From Flavimaribacter sp024343425 (GTDB lineage Bacteria; Pseudomonadota; Alphaproteobacteria; Rhizobiales; Rhizobiaceae): a DNA stretch of 64,000 bases. Below the pieces are notes generated by a model. The model did not search any database, was not told the origin of the DNA, and was given only the letters and a program-made list of their open reading frames with translations. The stretch covers positions 5,146,001-5,210,000 of the forward strand of contig OZ245773.1 of assembly GCA_965227645.1 (NCBI GenBank), read 5' to 3'. Below, piece after piece: positions 33,811 through 42,716 of this stretch; the stretch's first letter is position 1, and every line of letters begins with the position of its first letter. The position numbers and the translations under genes were made by a program.

Positions 33811-35339
33811 TGGACATCCGCGCCGCGGAAATCTCCGCAATTCTAAAAGATCAAATCAAAAATTTCGGCCAGGAAGCGGAAGTTTCCGAAGTCGGACAGG
33901 TTCTGTCCGTCGGTGACGGCATCGCCCGCGTCTACGGTCTGGACAACGTCCAGGCCGGCGAGATGGTGGAATTCCCCGGTGGAATTCGCGGCATGGCGCT
34001 GAACCTCGAAGTCGACAATGTCGGCGTCGTGCTGTTCGGTTCCGACCGCGACATCAAGGAAGGCGACACCGTCAAGCGGACCGGCGCCATCGTTGACGTT
34101 CCCGTCGGCAAGGAGCTGCTCGGCCGCGTGGTCGACGCCCTCGGCAACCCGATCGACGGCAAGGGTCCGATCAAGGCGACCCAGCGTTCGCGCGTTGACG
34201 TCAAGGCGCCCGGCATCATTCCGCGCCGCTCGGTGCATGAGCCGATGTCGACCGGCCTGAAAGCCATCGACGCCCTGATCCCGATTGGTCGCGGCCAGCG
34301 CGAGCTGGTCATTGGCGACCGCCAGACCGGCAAGACCGCCATCATCCTGGACACCTTCCTTAACCAGAAGCCGATCCACGACAACGGCCCGGAAGAAGAC
34401 AAGCTCTACTGCGTCTATGTCGCCGTCGGCCAGAAGCGCTCCACCGTCGCGCAGTTCGTGAAGGTTCTCGAAGAGCGCGGCGCGCTCGAATATTCGATCG
34501 TCGTCGCCGCGACTGCTTCCGATCCGGCTCCGATGCAGTTCCTGGCGCCCTTCGCCGGCTGCGCGATTGGCGAATATTTCCGCGACAACGGCATGCACGC
34601 CCTGATCGGCTACGACGATCTGTCCAAGCAGGCTGTCGCCTATCGTCAGATGTCTCTGCTGCTCCGTCGTCCGCCGGGCCGCGAAGCTTATCCGGGCGAC
34701 GTCTTCTATCTCCATTCGCGCCTGCTCGAACGCGCCGCGAAGCTCAACGCCGACAATGGCTCCGGTTCGCTGACGGCCCTGCCGGTCATCGAAACCCAGG
34801 GCAACGACGTGTCGGCCTTTATTCCGACCAACGTGATCTCCATCACCGATGGTCAGATCTTCCTGGAAACGGACCTGTTCTATCAGGGCGTCCGTCCGGC
34901 GGTGAACGTCGGTCTGTCCGTGTCCCGCGTGGGTTCATCCGCCCAGATCAAGGCAATGAAACAGGTCGCCGGATCGATCAAGGGCGAGCTGGCGCAGTAC
35001 CGCGAAATGGCGGCGTTCGCCCAGTTCGGCTCCGACCTCGACGCTGCGACCCAGCGTCTGCTCAATCGTGGCGCGCGTCTGACCGAGCTTTTGAAGCAGC
35101 CGCAGTTTTCGCCGCTCAAGACGGAAGAGCAGGTCGCTGTCATCTTCGCCGGCGTGAACGGTTATCTCGACAAGCTTCCGCTCAACCAGGTCAACAGCTT
35201 CGAGCAGGGCCTCCTGTCCCACATGCGGGGCGACGGCAAGGACGTGCTTGACGCGATCCGCACCGAAAAGGCGCTGACCGACGAAATCACCGATAAGCTG
35301 AAAGCAGCGATCGACGATTTCGCGAAATCCTTCGCCTGA
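33810..35339 (+). CDS. atpA: ATP synthase F1 alpha subunit AtpA
   Basis: Non-catalytic nucleotide-binding subunit of F1, 509 residues. The P-loop is GDRQTGKT at residues 169-176. The N-terminal barrel (EVGQVLSVGDGIARVYGLDNVQAGEMVEF) and the arginine-finger signature PAVNVGLSVSRVGSSAQ are present. It follows atpH with overlapping stop/start and precedes atpG by 42 bp. Confidence 0.98.
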   Translation: MDIRAAEISAILKDQIKNFGQEAEVSEVGQVLSVGDGIARVYGLDNVQAGEMVEFPGGIRGMALNLEVDNVGVVLFGSDRDIKEGDTVKRTGAIVDVPVGKELLGRVVDALGNPIDGKGPIKATQRSRVDVKAPGIIPRRSVHEPMSTGLKAIDALIPIGRGQRELVIGDRQTGKTAIILDTFLNQKPIHDNGPEEDKLYCVYVAVGQKRSTVAQFVKVLEERGALEYSIVVAATASDPAPMQFLAPFAGCAIGEYFRDNGMHALIGYDDLSKQAVAYRQMSLLLRRPPGREAYPGDVFYLHSRLLERAAKLNADNGSGSLTALPVIETQGNDVSAFIPTNVISITDGQIFLETDLFYQGVRPAVNVGLSVSRVGSSAQIKAMKQVAGSIKGELAQYREMAAFAQFGSDLDAATQRLLNRGARLTELLKQPQFSPLKTEEQVAVIFAGVNGYLDKLPLNQVNSFEQGLLSHMRGDGKDVLDAIRTEKALTDEITDKLKAAIDDFAKSFA

Positions 35340-35381
35340 GCGAAAGCCGACGGCTGAACAACGAGAACGGACGGATAACGG

Positions 35382-36266
35382 ATGCCTTCACTCAAGGATC
35401 TGAGAAACCGGATAGCCTCGGTCAAGGCGACGCAGAAGATCACCAAGGCGATGCAGATGGTCGCCGCGGCGAAATTGCGTCGCGCCCAGGAGGCGGCCGA
35501 AGCCGCGCGCCCCTATTCACAGCGGATGGGCGCTGTGCTCGCAAATATCGCGAATGCGGTATCCGGCGGGGACGACACGCCACGGCTGATGACGGGAACC
35601 GGAAGCGACCAGACCCATCTCTTGGTGGTCTGCACGGCAGAACGCGGCCTCTGCGGCGGCTTCAACTCGCAGATCGCGAGACTGGCGCGCGAACACGCCC
35701 GATCCCTGATCGCCGACGGCAAGGAGGTCAAGATCCTCTGTGTCGGCAAGAAGGGCTACGACATTCTGCGCCGTGATCTTGGGTCGCAAATCATTGACCG
35801 CGTCGATCTGCGCGAAGTCAAGAACATCGGCTTCGTCAACGCAGACGAGATCGCCCGCAAGGTGATCGGGCTGTTCGACGAAGGTGCGTTCGATGTCTGC
35901 ACCCTGTTCTATTCCGAGTTCAAGTCGGTCATCAGCCAGATACCGACCGCCCAGCAGCTCATTCCGGCGAGCCCCGCCGGCGAGAGCGACGAGGCGGACC
36001 AGGGCGCGTCGGCTGTCTACGACTACGAACCGGACGCCGGGTCGATCCTCAGCGATCTGATACCGCGCAATATCGCCGTGCAGATTTTCCGCGCGTTGCT
36101 GGAAAACAATGCGTCCGAGCAAGGCGCGCGCATGTCCGCCATGGACAATGCGACCCGCAACGCCGGTGAGATGATCGACAAGCTGACGCTGAGCTACAAC
36201 CGCCAGCGCCAGGCGCAGATCACCAAGGAACTGATTGAAATCATTTCGGGCGCCGAGGCGCTCTGA
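35382..36266 (+). CDS. atpG: ATP synthase F1 gamma subunit AtpG
   Basis: Central rotor shaft, 294 residues. The N-terminal coiled helix PSLKDLRNRIASVKATQKITKAM and the C-terminal helix MDNATRNAGEMIDKLTLSYNRQRQAQITKELIEI are the conserved regions that lie inside the alpha-beta ring. An acidic insert around residues 200-220 (SPAGESDEADQGASAVYDYE) is a local feature common in alphaproteobacteria. The ATG follows an AACGGACGG stretch. Confidence 0.97.
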   Translation: MPSLKDLRNRIASVKATQKITKAMQMVAAAKLRRAQEAAEAARPYSQRMGAVLANIANAVSGGDDTPRLMTGTGSDQTHLLVVCTAERGLCGGFNSQIARLAREHARSLIADGKEVKILCVGKKGYDILRRDLGSQIIDRVDLREVKNIGFVNADEIARKVIGLFDEGAFDVCTLFYSEFKSVISQIPTAQQLIPASPAGESDEADQGASAVYDYEPDAGSILSDLIPRNIAVQIFRALLENNASEQGARMSAMDNATRNAGEMIDKLTLSYNRQRQAQITKELIEIISGAEAL

Positions 36267-36291
36267 GACTCTTGAATGAGGTAGTACGATT

Positions 36292-37746
36292 ATGGCCAAG
36301 GCAACCACAAAAGCCGGTGTAACCGGCACCGTGACGCAGGTGATCGGCGCTGTCGTCGACGTCGCGTTCGAAGACCATCTTCCGCCGATCCTGAACGCGC
36401 TGGAAACCGACAACCACGGCGTTCGCCTGGTTCTCGAGGTCGCGCAGCATCTCGGCGAGAACACCGTCCGCACCATTGCGATGGACTCCACAGAAGGTCT
36501 GGTCCGCGGTCAGCAGGTCGTGGACATGGGTCAGCCGATTGCTGTTCCGGTTGGTCCCGAGACGCTCGGCCGCATCATGAACGTCATCGGCGAGCCGATC
36601 GACGAGGCAGGCCCGGTCAAGACCACCGGCACACGCGCCATTCACCAGGAAGCTCCGTCCTATGTCGATCAGTCGACGGAAGCCGAGATCCTCGTCACCG
36701 GCATCAAGGTCGTCGATCTGCTGGCGCCTTACGCAAGGGGCGGAAAGATCGGCCTGTTCGGCGGCGCCGGCGTGGGCAAGACCGTTCTCATTCAGGAACT
36801 GATCAACAACGTCGCCAAGGCGCACGGCGGTTACTCCGTCTTCGCAGGCGTTGGCGAGCGTACCCGCGAAGGCAACGACCTTTACTGGGAAATGATCGAA
36901 TCCGGCGTGAACAAGGATCCGAAAGAAAACGACGGATCCGTCGAAGGTTCGAAATGCGCGCTGGTCTTCGGCCAGATGAACGAGCCTCCCGGCGCCCGCG
37001 CGCGCGTCGCGCTTTCGGGCCTGACGATCGCTGAACATTTCCGTGACGAAGGTCAGGACGTGCTGTTCTTCGTCGACAACATCTTCCGCTTCACGCAGGC
37101 GGGTTCCGAAGTGTCCGCGCTTCTTGGCCGTATTCCATCGGCCGTGGGTTATCAGCCCACGCTGGCGACCGACATGGGCGCCATGCAGGAGCGCATCACC
37201 ACCACCAACAAGGGATCGATCACCTCCGTGCAGGCCGTTTACGTTCCGGCCGACGACTTGACCGACCCGGCGCCTGCGACTTCGTTCGCCCACTTGGACG
37301 CAACGACGGTTCTCAACCGCGCGATCTCGGAGAAGGGCATCTATCCGGCCGTGGATCCACTCGACTCCACGTCGCGCATGCTCGACCCGATGATCGTTGG
37401 CCAGGAACACTATGACGTTGCCCGCCAGGTGCAGTCGATCCTGCAGCGCTACAAGTCGCTTCAGGACATCATCGCCATCCTGGGCATGGACGAACTGTCC
37501 GAAGAAGACAAGATGACGGTCGCCCGCGCCCGCAAGATCGAGCGCTTCCTGTCGCAGCCCTTCTTCGTCGCCGAAGTGTTCACCGGTTCGCCGGGTCAAT
37601 TCGTCGACATCGAAGACACGATCAAGAGCTTCAAGGGCCTCGTCGAAGGCGAGTACGACCATCTGCCGGAAGCGGCCTTCTACATGGTTGGCGGCATCGA
37701 CATGGCCGTCGAAAAGGCACAGAAGCTCGCTGCGGAAGCAGCCTGA
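36292..37746 (+). CDS. atpD: ATP synthase F1 beta subunit AtpD
   Basis: Catalytic subunit of F1, 484 residues. The P-loop is GGAGVGKT at residues 157-164, followed by the catalytic Glu in GVGERTREGND and the Walker B region DVLFFVDNIFRFTQAGSEVS. SALLGRIPSAVGYQPTLATDMG and the DELSEEDK loop are conserved. The first ~10 residues (MAKATTKAGV) are a short Ala/Thr/Lys lead typical of the group. Confidence 0.98.
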   Translation: MAKATTKAGVTGTVTQVIGAVVDVAFEDHLPPILNALETDNHGVRLVLEVAQHLGENTVRTIAMDSTEGLVRGQQVVDMGQPIAVPVGPETLGRIMNVIGEPIDEAGPVKTTGTRAIHQEAPSYVDQSTEAEILVTGIKVVDLLAPYARGGKIGLFGGAGVGKTVLIQELINNVAKAHGGYSVFAGVGERTREGNDLYWEMIESGVNKDPKENDGSVEGSKCALVFGQMNEPPGARARVALSGLTIAEHFRDEGQDVLFFVDNIFRFTQAGSEVSALLGRIPSAVGYQPTLATDMGAMQERITTTNKGSITSVQAVYVPADDLTDPAPATSFAHLDATTVLNRAISEKGIYPAVDPLDSTSRMLDPMIVGQEHYDVARQVQSILQRYKSLQDIIAILGMDELSEEDKMTVARARKIERFLSQPFFVAEVFTGSPGQFVDIEDTIKSFKGLVEGEYDHLPEAAFYMVGGIDMAVEKAQKLAAEAA

Positions 37747-37810
37747 TTTGATGCGGCGACGGGGTCCGGCAAGGACCCGGTCGCCACGACCGAACGGGAA
37801 ATGACGTCCG

Positions 37811-38209
37811 ATGGCTGACAGTTTCAATTTCGAGCTCGTATCCCCGGAGCAGTTGCTGCTCTCGGAAGCCGTGTCGCAGGTGATCATACCGGGCTCGGAC
37901 GGTGAGATGACCGTGATGGCTCATCATGCGCCGACGATGACGACGATCAAACCGGGCATCGTTTCGGTGACGACCGATTCCGGAGAAAACCAGCGCTACG
38001 TCGTCTTCGGCGGATTCGCCGATATTCTGCCCGACGGTTGTACGCTGCTTGCCGAATCTGCCGTTCGCGTGGAAGATATCGACCATGAAGCGCTGAAACA
38101 GCGCATTCAGGACACGCGCGAAGATCTGGCGGACGCCAAGACCGATGCGGACAAAACGCGCATCGCGGAACATCTTGATCATCTCGAAACACTGCAGAAC
38201 GCCGTCTAG
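37811..38209 (+). CDS. atpC: ATP synthase F1 epsilon subunit AtpC
   Basis: Regulatory stalk subunit, 132 residues. The N-terminal beta-barrel is clear (FNFELVSPEQLLLSEAVSQVIIPGSDGEMTVMAHHAPTM), followed by the two-helix C-terminal domain (IDHEALKQRIQDTREDLADAKTDADKTRI). It is the last gene of atpHAGDC and is followed within 30 bp by a strong terminator. Confidence 0.96.
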   Translation: MADSFNFELVSPEQLLLSEAVSQVIIPGSDGEMTVMAHHAPTMTTIKPGIVSVTTDSGENQRYVVFGGFADILPDGCTLLAESAVRVEDIDHEALKQRIQDTREDLADAKTDADKTRIAEHLDHLETLQNAV

Positions 38210-38237
38210 ACCGGTGCAAGAGAAGCTGATTTTCAAG

Positions 38238-38260
38238 GCGGGCTCATGGCCCGCTTTTTT
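38238..38260 (+). terminator. Rho-independent terminator of the atp operon
   Basis: GCGGGC (38238-38243) pairs with GCCCGC (38249-38254) across a 5-base loop and is followed by TTTTTTG. It lies 29 bases after the atpC stop. Confidence 0.85.
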
Positions 38261-38284
38261 GTTTCTGATCCCCGGTGTCCGGCC

Positions 38285-38686
38285 ATGAATCAGCAGCAGG
38301 TGAAACCCCGCAGCTTTTGGCCCACGTTGCTGGTCGCCCTTCTGTTTTATCTGCCGGCTGCCCTGTTGTGGATTGGTAGACCAGTGGCTGGCGTCATCGC
38401 CTCCGTCATCCAGTGCCTGGTCTACTTCGCAATCATACGTTACGTCATGTGGCTGTTTTCAAGCGATCTGGCCCTGGAAGAGATCGTATATTGGTTCGGC
38501 CCGGTCATGTTCGGCGGCTTTGTATATTTCCTCTTCTCCATCGAGATCGCGTTGCGCTTGCGCTTGCGCTCTTTGCCGCGAACACGCTTCTCGGAACTTC
38601 CCTATGTGATCGGTATTGGCGTGGTTCCTACATATCTGGTTACAATACTTCTGGTGTATTCGCAGTCCAGGTCGATCATTCCCTGA
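38285..38686 (+). CDS. Small membrane protein downstream of atpC
   Basis: A 133-residue protein with four hydrophobic segments (residues ~12-30, 33-58, 66-88, 107-125) and a basic loop RLRLRSLPRTRF. The start is placed at MNQQQVKPRSFW, beyond the atp terminator; the frame reaches back to 38246, but that would overlap the terminator stem. I recognise no family. Its 3' end overlaps the first codons of the next small frame. Confidence 0.6.
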   Translation: MNQQQVKPRSFWPTLLVALLFYLPAALLWIGRPVAGVIASVIQCLVYFAIIRYVMWLFSSDLALEEIVYWFGPVMFGGFVYFLFSIEIALRLRLRSLPRTRFSELPYVIGIGVVPTYLVTILLVYSQSRSIIP

Positions 38687-38820
38687 ATTTCCTTCAGCCG
38701 CTGGTCGCGCTGATGGCAGGGATCATCATCCCGATCGCGCCGCGCACGCTCAACTATATCGTGGCGGCCTATCTCATCATCTTCGGCCTGACCGGCCTCT
38801 ATCCGCATCTGATGGGTTAA
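38683..38820 (+). CDS. DUF3096-like mini membrane protein, start uncertain
   Basis: The frame ends with LQPLVALMAGIIIPIAPRTLNYIVAAYLIIFGLTGLYP, which matches the DUF3096 pattern (LxPLxALxAGIxIxxxPRxLNYxVAxYLIxxGLxGL) as I remember it. No ATG, GTG or TTG lies close upstream in frame; the nearest plausible initiation is CTG at 38683, giving 45 residues. Either initiation is non-canonical, or the upstream part has been lost through a frameshift with the preceding membrane-protein gene. The stop overlaps the stop of the convergent racemase gene. Confidence 0.5.
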   Translation: MNFLQPLVALMAGIIIPIAPRTLNYIVAAYLIIFGLTGLYPHLMG

Positions 38821-39509
38821 GCCAGAGCCCGGGCGACGGCCGCCTTTGCGTGCAACGCTGTCGTGTCGTAGGCGGGCAGCGGGCTGGTAGCCGGATCAAC
38901 CACCATGGTGATTTCCGTGCATCCGAGGATGACGGCCTCGGTGCCCGCCTGTTTCATTCGCCCGATGCATTCGGCGAACGCCTCTCGGGACGCGTCGGTC
39001 ACGACGCCACGGCACAATTCTTCGTAGATGATGCGATGAATGGCGGCGCGGTCGTCGGCCTCCGGTACTGTCACGTCGAGTGCGAACCGGCGCTCGAGAT
39101 AGGACCGGTAGAAATTCTCTTCCATCGTGAACCGCGTTCCGAGAAGCGCCACGCGCTTGACGCCGGCAGACACCAGAGCTGCGCCGGTCGGCTCGGCGAC
39201 ATGGAGAATGGGAAGTCTGGAGGCCTCCTCGATCCGGTCAGCGAGTTTGTGCATCGTATTGGTGGCGATCACGAGGAAGTCTGCACCGGCCCTCTTCAGT
39301 CCGACCGCGGCCTCGCAGAGGATGTCGCCGGCGCCGTCCCAGTCGCCTTTATGCTGGAGCGTCTCGATGTCCTGGAAATCGACCGAATACATGGCAATCC
39401 GCGCGGAATGCAGTCCGCCGAGGCGCGCCATCGTCTCCTCGTTCATGAGCCGGTAATAGAGCGCGGTGGATTCCCAGCTCATGCCGCCAAGCACGCCGAT
39501 GCATTTCAT
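38817..39509 (-). CDS. L-aspartate/glutamate-type racemase (YgeA family)
   Basis: A 230-residue member of the aspartate/glutamate racemase family. MKCIGVLGGMSWESTALYYRL and ATNTMHKLAD match E. coli YgeA closely. The two catalytic positions are Thr83 and Cys197 (GCTEI), the asymmetric Thr/Cys pair described for E. coli L-Asp/Glu racemase, instead of two cysteines. That makes a racemase acting preferentially on the L-enantiomers likely. The ATG overlaps the rppH stop (ATGA), so the two genes are coupled. It ends the long minus-strand gene run. Confidence 0.88.
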   Translation of the reverse strand: MKCIGVLGGMSWESTALYYRLMNEETMARLGGLHSARIAMYSVDFQDIETLQHKGDWDGAGDILCEAAVGLKRAGADFLVIATNTMHKLADRIEEASRLPILHVAEPTGAALVSAGVKRVALLGTRFTMEENFYRSYLERRFALDVTVPEADDRAAIHRIIYEELCRGVVTDASREAFAECIGRMKQAGTEAVILGCTEITMVVDPATSPLPAYDTTALHAKAAVARALA

Positions 39510-40030
39510 TTAGCCGGCTCGACCAGATGGGCGAAGGCCGCGACGACGTCTTCGTAGACCTTGCGCTTGAACGGCACGACCAGGTCCGGAAGGTCCCGCA
39601 ATGGCGCCCAGCGCCAGTCGTCGAATTCCGCATCATGACCGTCAGGCGGCGGATTGATCGCGATTTCGCTCTCGTCGCCTTCGAAGCGAAAGGCGAACCA
39701 GCGTTGCGTCTGTCCCCGGTACTTGCCCTTCAGAGCGACGCCGATCTTGTCTTTCGGCAGATCATACTTGATCCAGTCTGGCGCTTGCGCCAGCAGCGAG
39801 ACGGTTCGGATGCCGGTTTCCTCGTAGAGTTCTCGCTTGGCAGCTTCGAGCGGGTCTTCCCGTTTGTCGATTCCGCCCTGGGGCATCTGCCAGAGTTGCA
39901 GCATGTCGGGCGTTACCTCACTGTTGACGTCGTTGACGCGCCGTCCGATCCACACCCGTCCTTCGCCATTCAACACCATTGCGCCCACACACGGGCGATA
40001 GGGCATGTCTGCGTGCTTGTTCTTTGACAC
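39506..40030 (-). CDS. rppH: RNA pyrophosphohydrolase RppH (Nudix)
   Basis: Removes pyrophosphate from 5'-triphosphate mRNA ends, triggering decay. The protein is 174 residues from the GTG start; MSKNKH-type N-terminus matches Rhizobiales RppH, and AGAGGA lies 8 bases before. The Nudix box is GGIDKREDPLEAAKRELYEE followed by TGI. LWQMPQGGIDK, WFAFRFEGDESEI and a C-terminal VPFKRKVYEDVVAAF are family features. It lies 14 bp after the polysaccharide deacetylase gene and overlaps the racemase start. Confidence 0.92.
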   Translation of the reverse strand: MSKNKHADMPYRPCVGAMVLNGEGRVWIGRRVNDVNSEVTPDMLQLWQMPQGGIDKREDPLEAAKRELYEETGIRTVSLLAQAPDWIKYDLPKDKIGVALKGKYRGQTQRWFAFRFEGDESEIAINPPPDGHDAEFDDWRWAPLRDLPDLVVPFKRKVYEDVVAAFAHLVEPAK

Positions 40031-40044
40031 GAATGCAGTCCTCT

Positions 40045-41235
40045 TCAGTGTTCGGCGAGCGCCGAGACGGGAACGATTTCCACACCCCGCCGCTCGACTT
40101 CCCTGATCCATGCGGCGACGGCGTCCACGCTGACTTCGAAGGCGGAAGCGACGGCGATGGCTTGGCCGTTCCTCCGGGCGATCCTTTCAACCTCGTCGAG
40201 GCGCGCCATGATGACGTCTGTCGACAATTTCTGATCCACCACCATGTCTGCCTGCGCGAACGGAACACCGAGAGATTGCGACACGACGCCCGCCAGCGAT
40301 TGCGCGGACGTGCCGTCGTCGAGGAAGAGGATGCCGCGTCCGGCGATATCCTGCAACACCGGTTCGATGGCGTCGGGATCGGACAGGAAGCGGGATCCCA
40401 TGAAATTCATGACGCCGGTATAGTTGGTGATCCGGCCGAGCGCCCAGTGCAGATCGTCAATGTTCTGCCTCGTCCCGTCGGCTGTAACCAGCGTATGCGG
40501 ACCCGGGTCCGTTGACGGATAGCCGAAGGGTTCGAGGGGAATTTGCAGCAGCACTTCGTGGTTTCCGCGCCTGGCCTCCTGCAGCCAGCGCTGCAGGCTG
40601 TTGCCGCTCGCAGCAAACGCCAGGGTCACGCCTTCCGGCAGCATTTGTATGGCATACTGGGTTCCGGTCTGGCTGACGCCCAGGCCGCCGACGACGATGG
40701 CGATCCGCGTGCCCCGCGCGCCCGACCAAGGGCGCGCATAGGCGTCTAACGGTTTCTTCCCGTCCGGGCCGATAACTGGCAGATCGCCATATTTTCCCGG
40801 CTCCAGCAGCTCCGGGATCGGCAGGTGCGCCATGTGTGTGCTTTGGCCGATGGCGCGGGCGCCGGTCAGGATCACCGGTCCGTCCTGCGGGCGGTCGAGC
40901 GGCGTCACCTTCGTCACGATGCTTCCGTCGCCATTGCGGATCGTCTCTACATCGGCTCCGGATGCGCCGGTTTGAAGGAAGGTCGAGCCCGGTTTCAGCT
41001 CGGCTCTCTCGACAACGGCGCTGACGACGTCCGTCGCAGGAGCCATGTGCGCCGTCGCCATCGACTGGTCGCGAAGGGAAGGGCGATAGAGGGCGGTCGC
41101 AGTCGAGGCCGCGATGACCGCCAAACACAGAACCCCGGTCAACCACGCTCCAGGGCTCCCCGGAATAGTGACAGTTCGTCGCCGCTCCGGACGGTTCTGA
41201 CCCAATGGCCTGTTGATTTCGGAATCGCTGTTCAC
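40045..41235 (-). CDS. Divergent polysaccharide deacetylase family protein
   Basis: A protein of about 396 residues with one N-terminal membrane segment (WLTGVLCLAVIAASTATALY) and a periplasmic divergent polysaccharide deacetylase domain: RIAIVVGGLGVSQTGTQYAIQMLPEGVTLAFAA, then EVLLQIPLEPFGYPSTDPGPHTL and GILFLDDGTSAQSL. The classic NodB metal triad is not obvious, as is normal for this divergent group. The GTG at 41235 (VNSDSEINRPLGQ) is preferred because homologues begin with a similar NRPLGQ segment; the frame is open to 41349. It follows ctpA and envC, which suggests an envelope role. Confidence 0.85.
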   Translation of the reverse strand: MNSDSEINRPLGQNRPERRRTVTIPGSPGAWLTGVLCLAVIAASTATALYRPSLRDQSMATAHMAPATDVVSAVVERAELKPGSTFLQTGASGADVETIRNGDGSIVTKVTPLDRPQDGPVILTGARAIGQSTHMAHLPIPELLEPGKYGDLPVIGPDGKKPLDAYARPWSGARGTRIAIVVGGLGVSQTGTQYAIQMLPEGVTLAFAASGNSLQRWLQEARRGNHEVLLQIPLEPFGYPSTDPGPHTLVTADGTRQNIDDLHWALGRITNYTGVMNFMGSRFLSDPDAIEPVLQDIAGRGILFLDDGTSAQSLAGVVSQSLGVPFAQADMVVDQKLSTDVIMARLDEVERIARRNGQAIAVASAFEVSVDAVAAWIREVERRGVEIVPVSALAEH

Positions 41236-41354
41236 GGAAGTCGTAAGGAAGTGTCGATGATTCGCTGTTCCGGCACAATCCACGGGCGGCGATGATTTGG
41301 CAACTGCGATGAGACGGCGAGTGGCTTGATCAACGCCACCCGCCGCCAAAGACC

Positions 41355-42716
41355 TTATTCAGTCGTGGCCGGAGCCTCTTCCTTGTCCATCTGAACGGCG
41401 GCCGCCTGATCGGACTTCGGAGGATAGGCCGGATTGGTGATTTCACCGCGAATGAGCTTCAGCGCATATTTGAGCTGCTCGTCATCCTCGGCTTCCGGCG
41501 GCACGTAAGCGATCGATCCGGAACCTTCGTCGGTTTCGTTGTCGCCTTCGATATGGCCGCGCAACTCGGATTCACCGGTTTCACGCACGCGTCCCTTGAG
41601 GTCGTCGGGCAACGGCTGTTCAACGATAATCTCGGGCTCGATGCCGGATCCCTGAATGGAGGTGCCGGACGGCGTGTAGTAAAGCGCCGTGGTCAGGCGC
41701 AGGGCGCCGTTCTCGCCGAGCGGGATGATCGTCTGAACCGAGCCCTTGCCGAACGAGCGGGTGCCGACGATGGTCGCCCGGTGATGATCCTGCAACGCTC
41801 CGGCGACAATCTCGGACGCGCTCGCCGATCCGCCGTTGACCAGCACCACGACCGGCTTGCCGCCCGTCAGATCGCCCGGCCGTGAATTATAGCGCCGCGT
41901 CTCATCGGGATTGCGTCCGCGCGTCGATACGATCTCTCCGCGATCGAGGAAGGCGTCGGACACGCTGATCGCCTGATCCAGCAAGCCGCCCGGATTGAGC
42001 CTCAGATCGAGGACGTAACCCTTGAGCTTGTCTTCCGGTATCTGCTCCTTGAGTTCCTTGATCGCATTGTCCAGGTCGTCATAGGTCTTCTCGGTGAAGG
42101 AGATGACGCGAATATAGCCGATATCGTCTTCGGCGCGGAACTTCACCGCCTTGATCTTGATGATGTCGCGCTCGATGTCGATGTCGATCGGCGCGTCCGC
42201 GCCTTCGCGCAGGATCGTCAGCTTGATGTTCGTGCCGACCGCGCCGCGCATCTTGTCGACCGCCTGGCTCAGGGTCAGGCCGCGCACCGGCTCATCGTCG
42301 ATCTCGGAAATCAGGTCGCCGGCAAGAACGCCCGCCTTCTGGGCCGGCGTATCGTCGATCGGCGTGATGACCTTGACCAGTTCGCTGTCCTGGTCGAGCG
42401 TTACTTCGATGCCGAGCCCGCCGAATTCGCCGCGGGTCTGGGTGCGCATGTCCAGCGCGTCCTTGGCGTTGAGATAGCTCGAATGCGGATCGAGGGAAGT
42501 CAGCATGCCGTTGATGGCGTTTTCTACCAGATCGCCTTCGTCCGGCGGCTTGACGTAGTTCGCCCGCACCCTTTCGAAAACTTCGCCGAAAATGGAGAGC
42601 TGCTTGTAGGTGTCGGAATTTGCTGCGACCGCTGTCGTTCCCGCGTATTGCAGACCGGCGACGGACATTGCGCCCATCAAAGCGCCGGCAGCCAAAAGAG
42701 ATACCTTACGAATCAT
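41355..42716 (-). CDS. ctpA: C-terminal processing peptidase CtpA (S41 family)
   Basis: Periplasmic serine protease of 453 residues with a signal peptide (MIRKVSLLAAGALMGAMSVAG). A PDZ domain covers residues ~95-180 (GLGIEVTLDQDSELVKVITPIDDTPA). The catalytic Ser-Lys dyad is Ser299 (GGSASASEI) and Lys324 (GTRSFGKGS). The acidic tail is typical. The ATG overlaps the end of envC by 11 bp. EnvC/CtpA pairs are linked to peptidoglycan-hydrolase control in this group of bacteria. Confidence 0.95.
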   Translation of the reverse strand: MIRKVSLLAAGALMGAMSVAGLQYAGTTAVAANSDTYKQLSIFGEVFERVRANYVKPPDEGDLVENAINGMLTSLDPHSSYLNAKDALDMRTQTRGEFGGLGIEVTLDQDSELVKVITPIDDTPAQKAGVLAGDLISEIDDEPVRGLTLSQAVDKMRGAVGTNIKLTILREGADAPIDIDIERDIIKIKAVKFRAEDDIGYIRVISFTEKTYDDLDNAIKELKEQIPEDKLKGYVLDLRLNPGGLLDQAISVSDAFLDRGEIVSTRGRNPDETRRYNSRPGDLTGGKPVVVLVNGGSASASEIVAGALQDHHRATIVGTRSFGKGSVQTIIPLGENGALRLTTALYYTPSGTSIQGSGIEPEIIVEQPLPDDLKGRVRETGESELRGHIEGDNETDEGSGSIAYVPPEAEDDEQLKYALKLIRGEITNPAYPPKSDQAAAVQMDKEEAPATTE

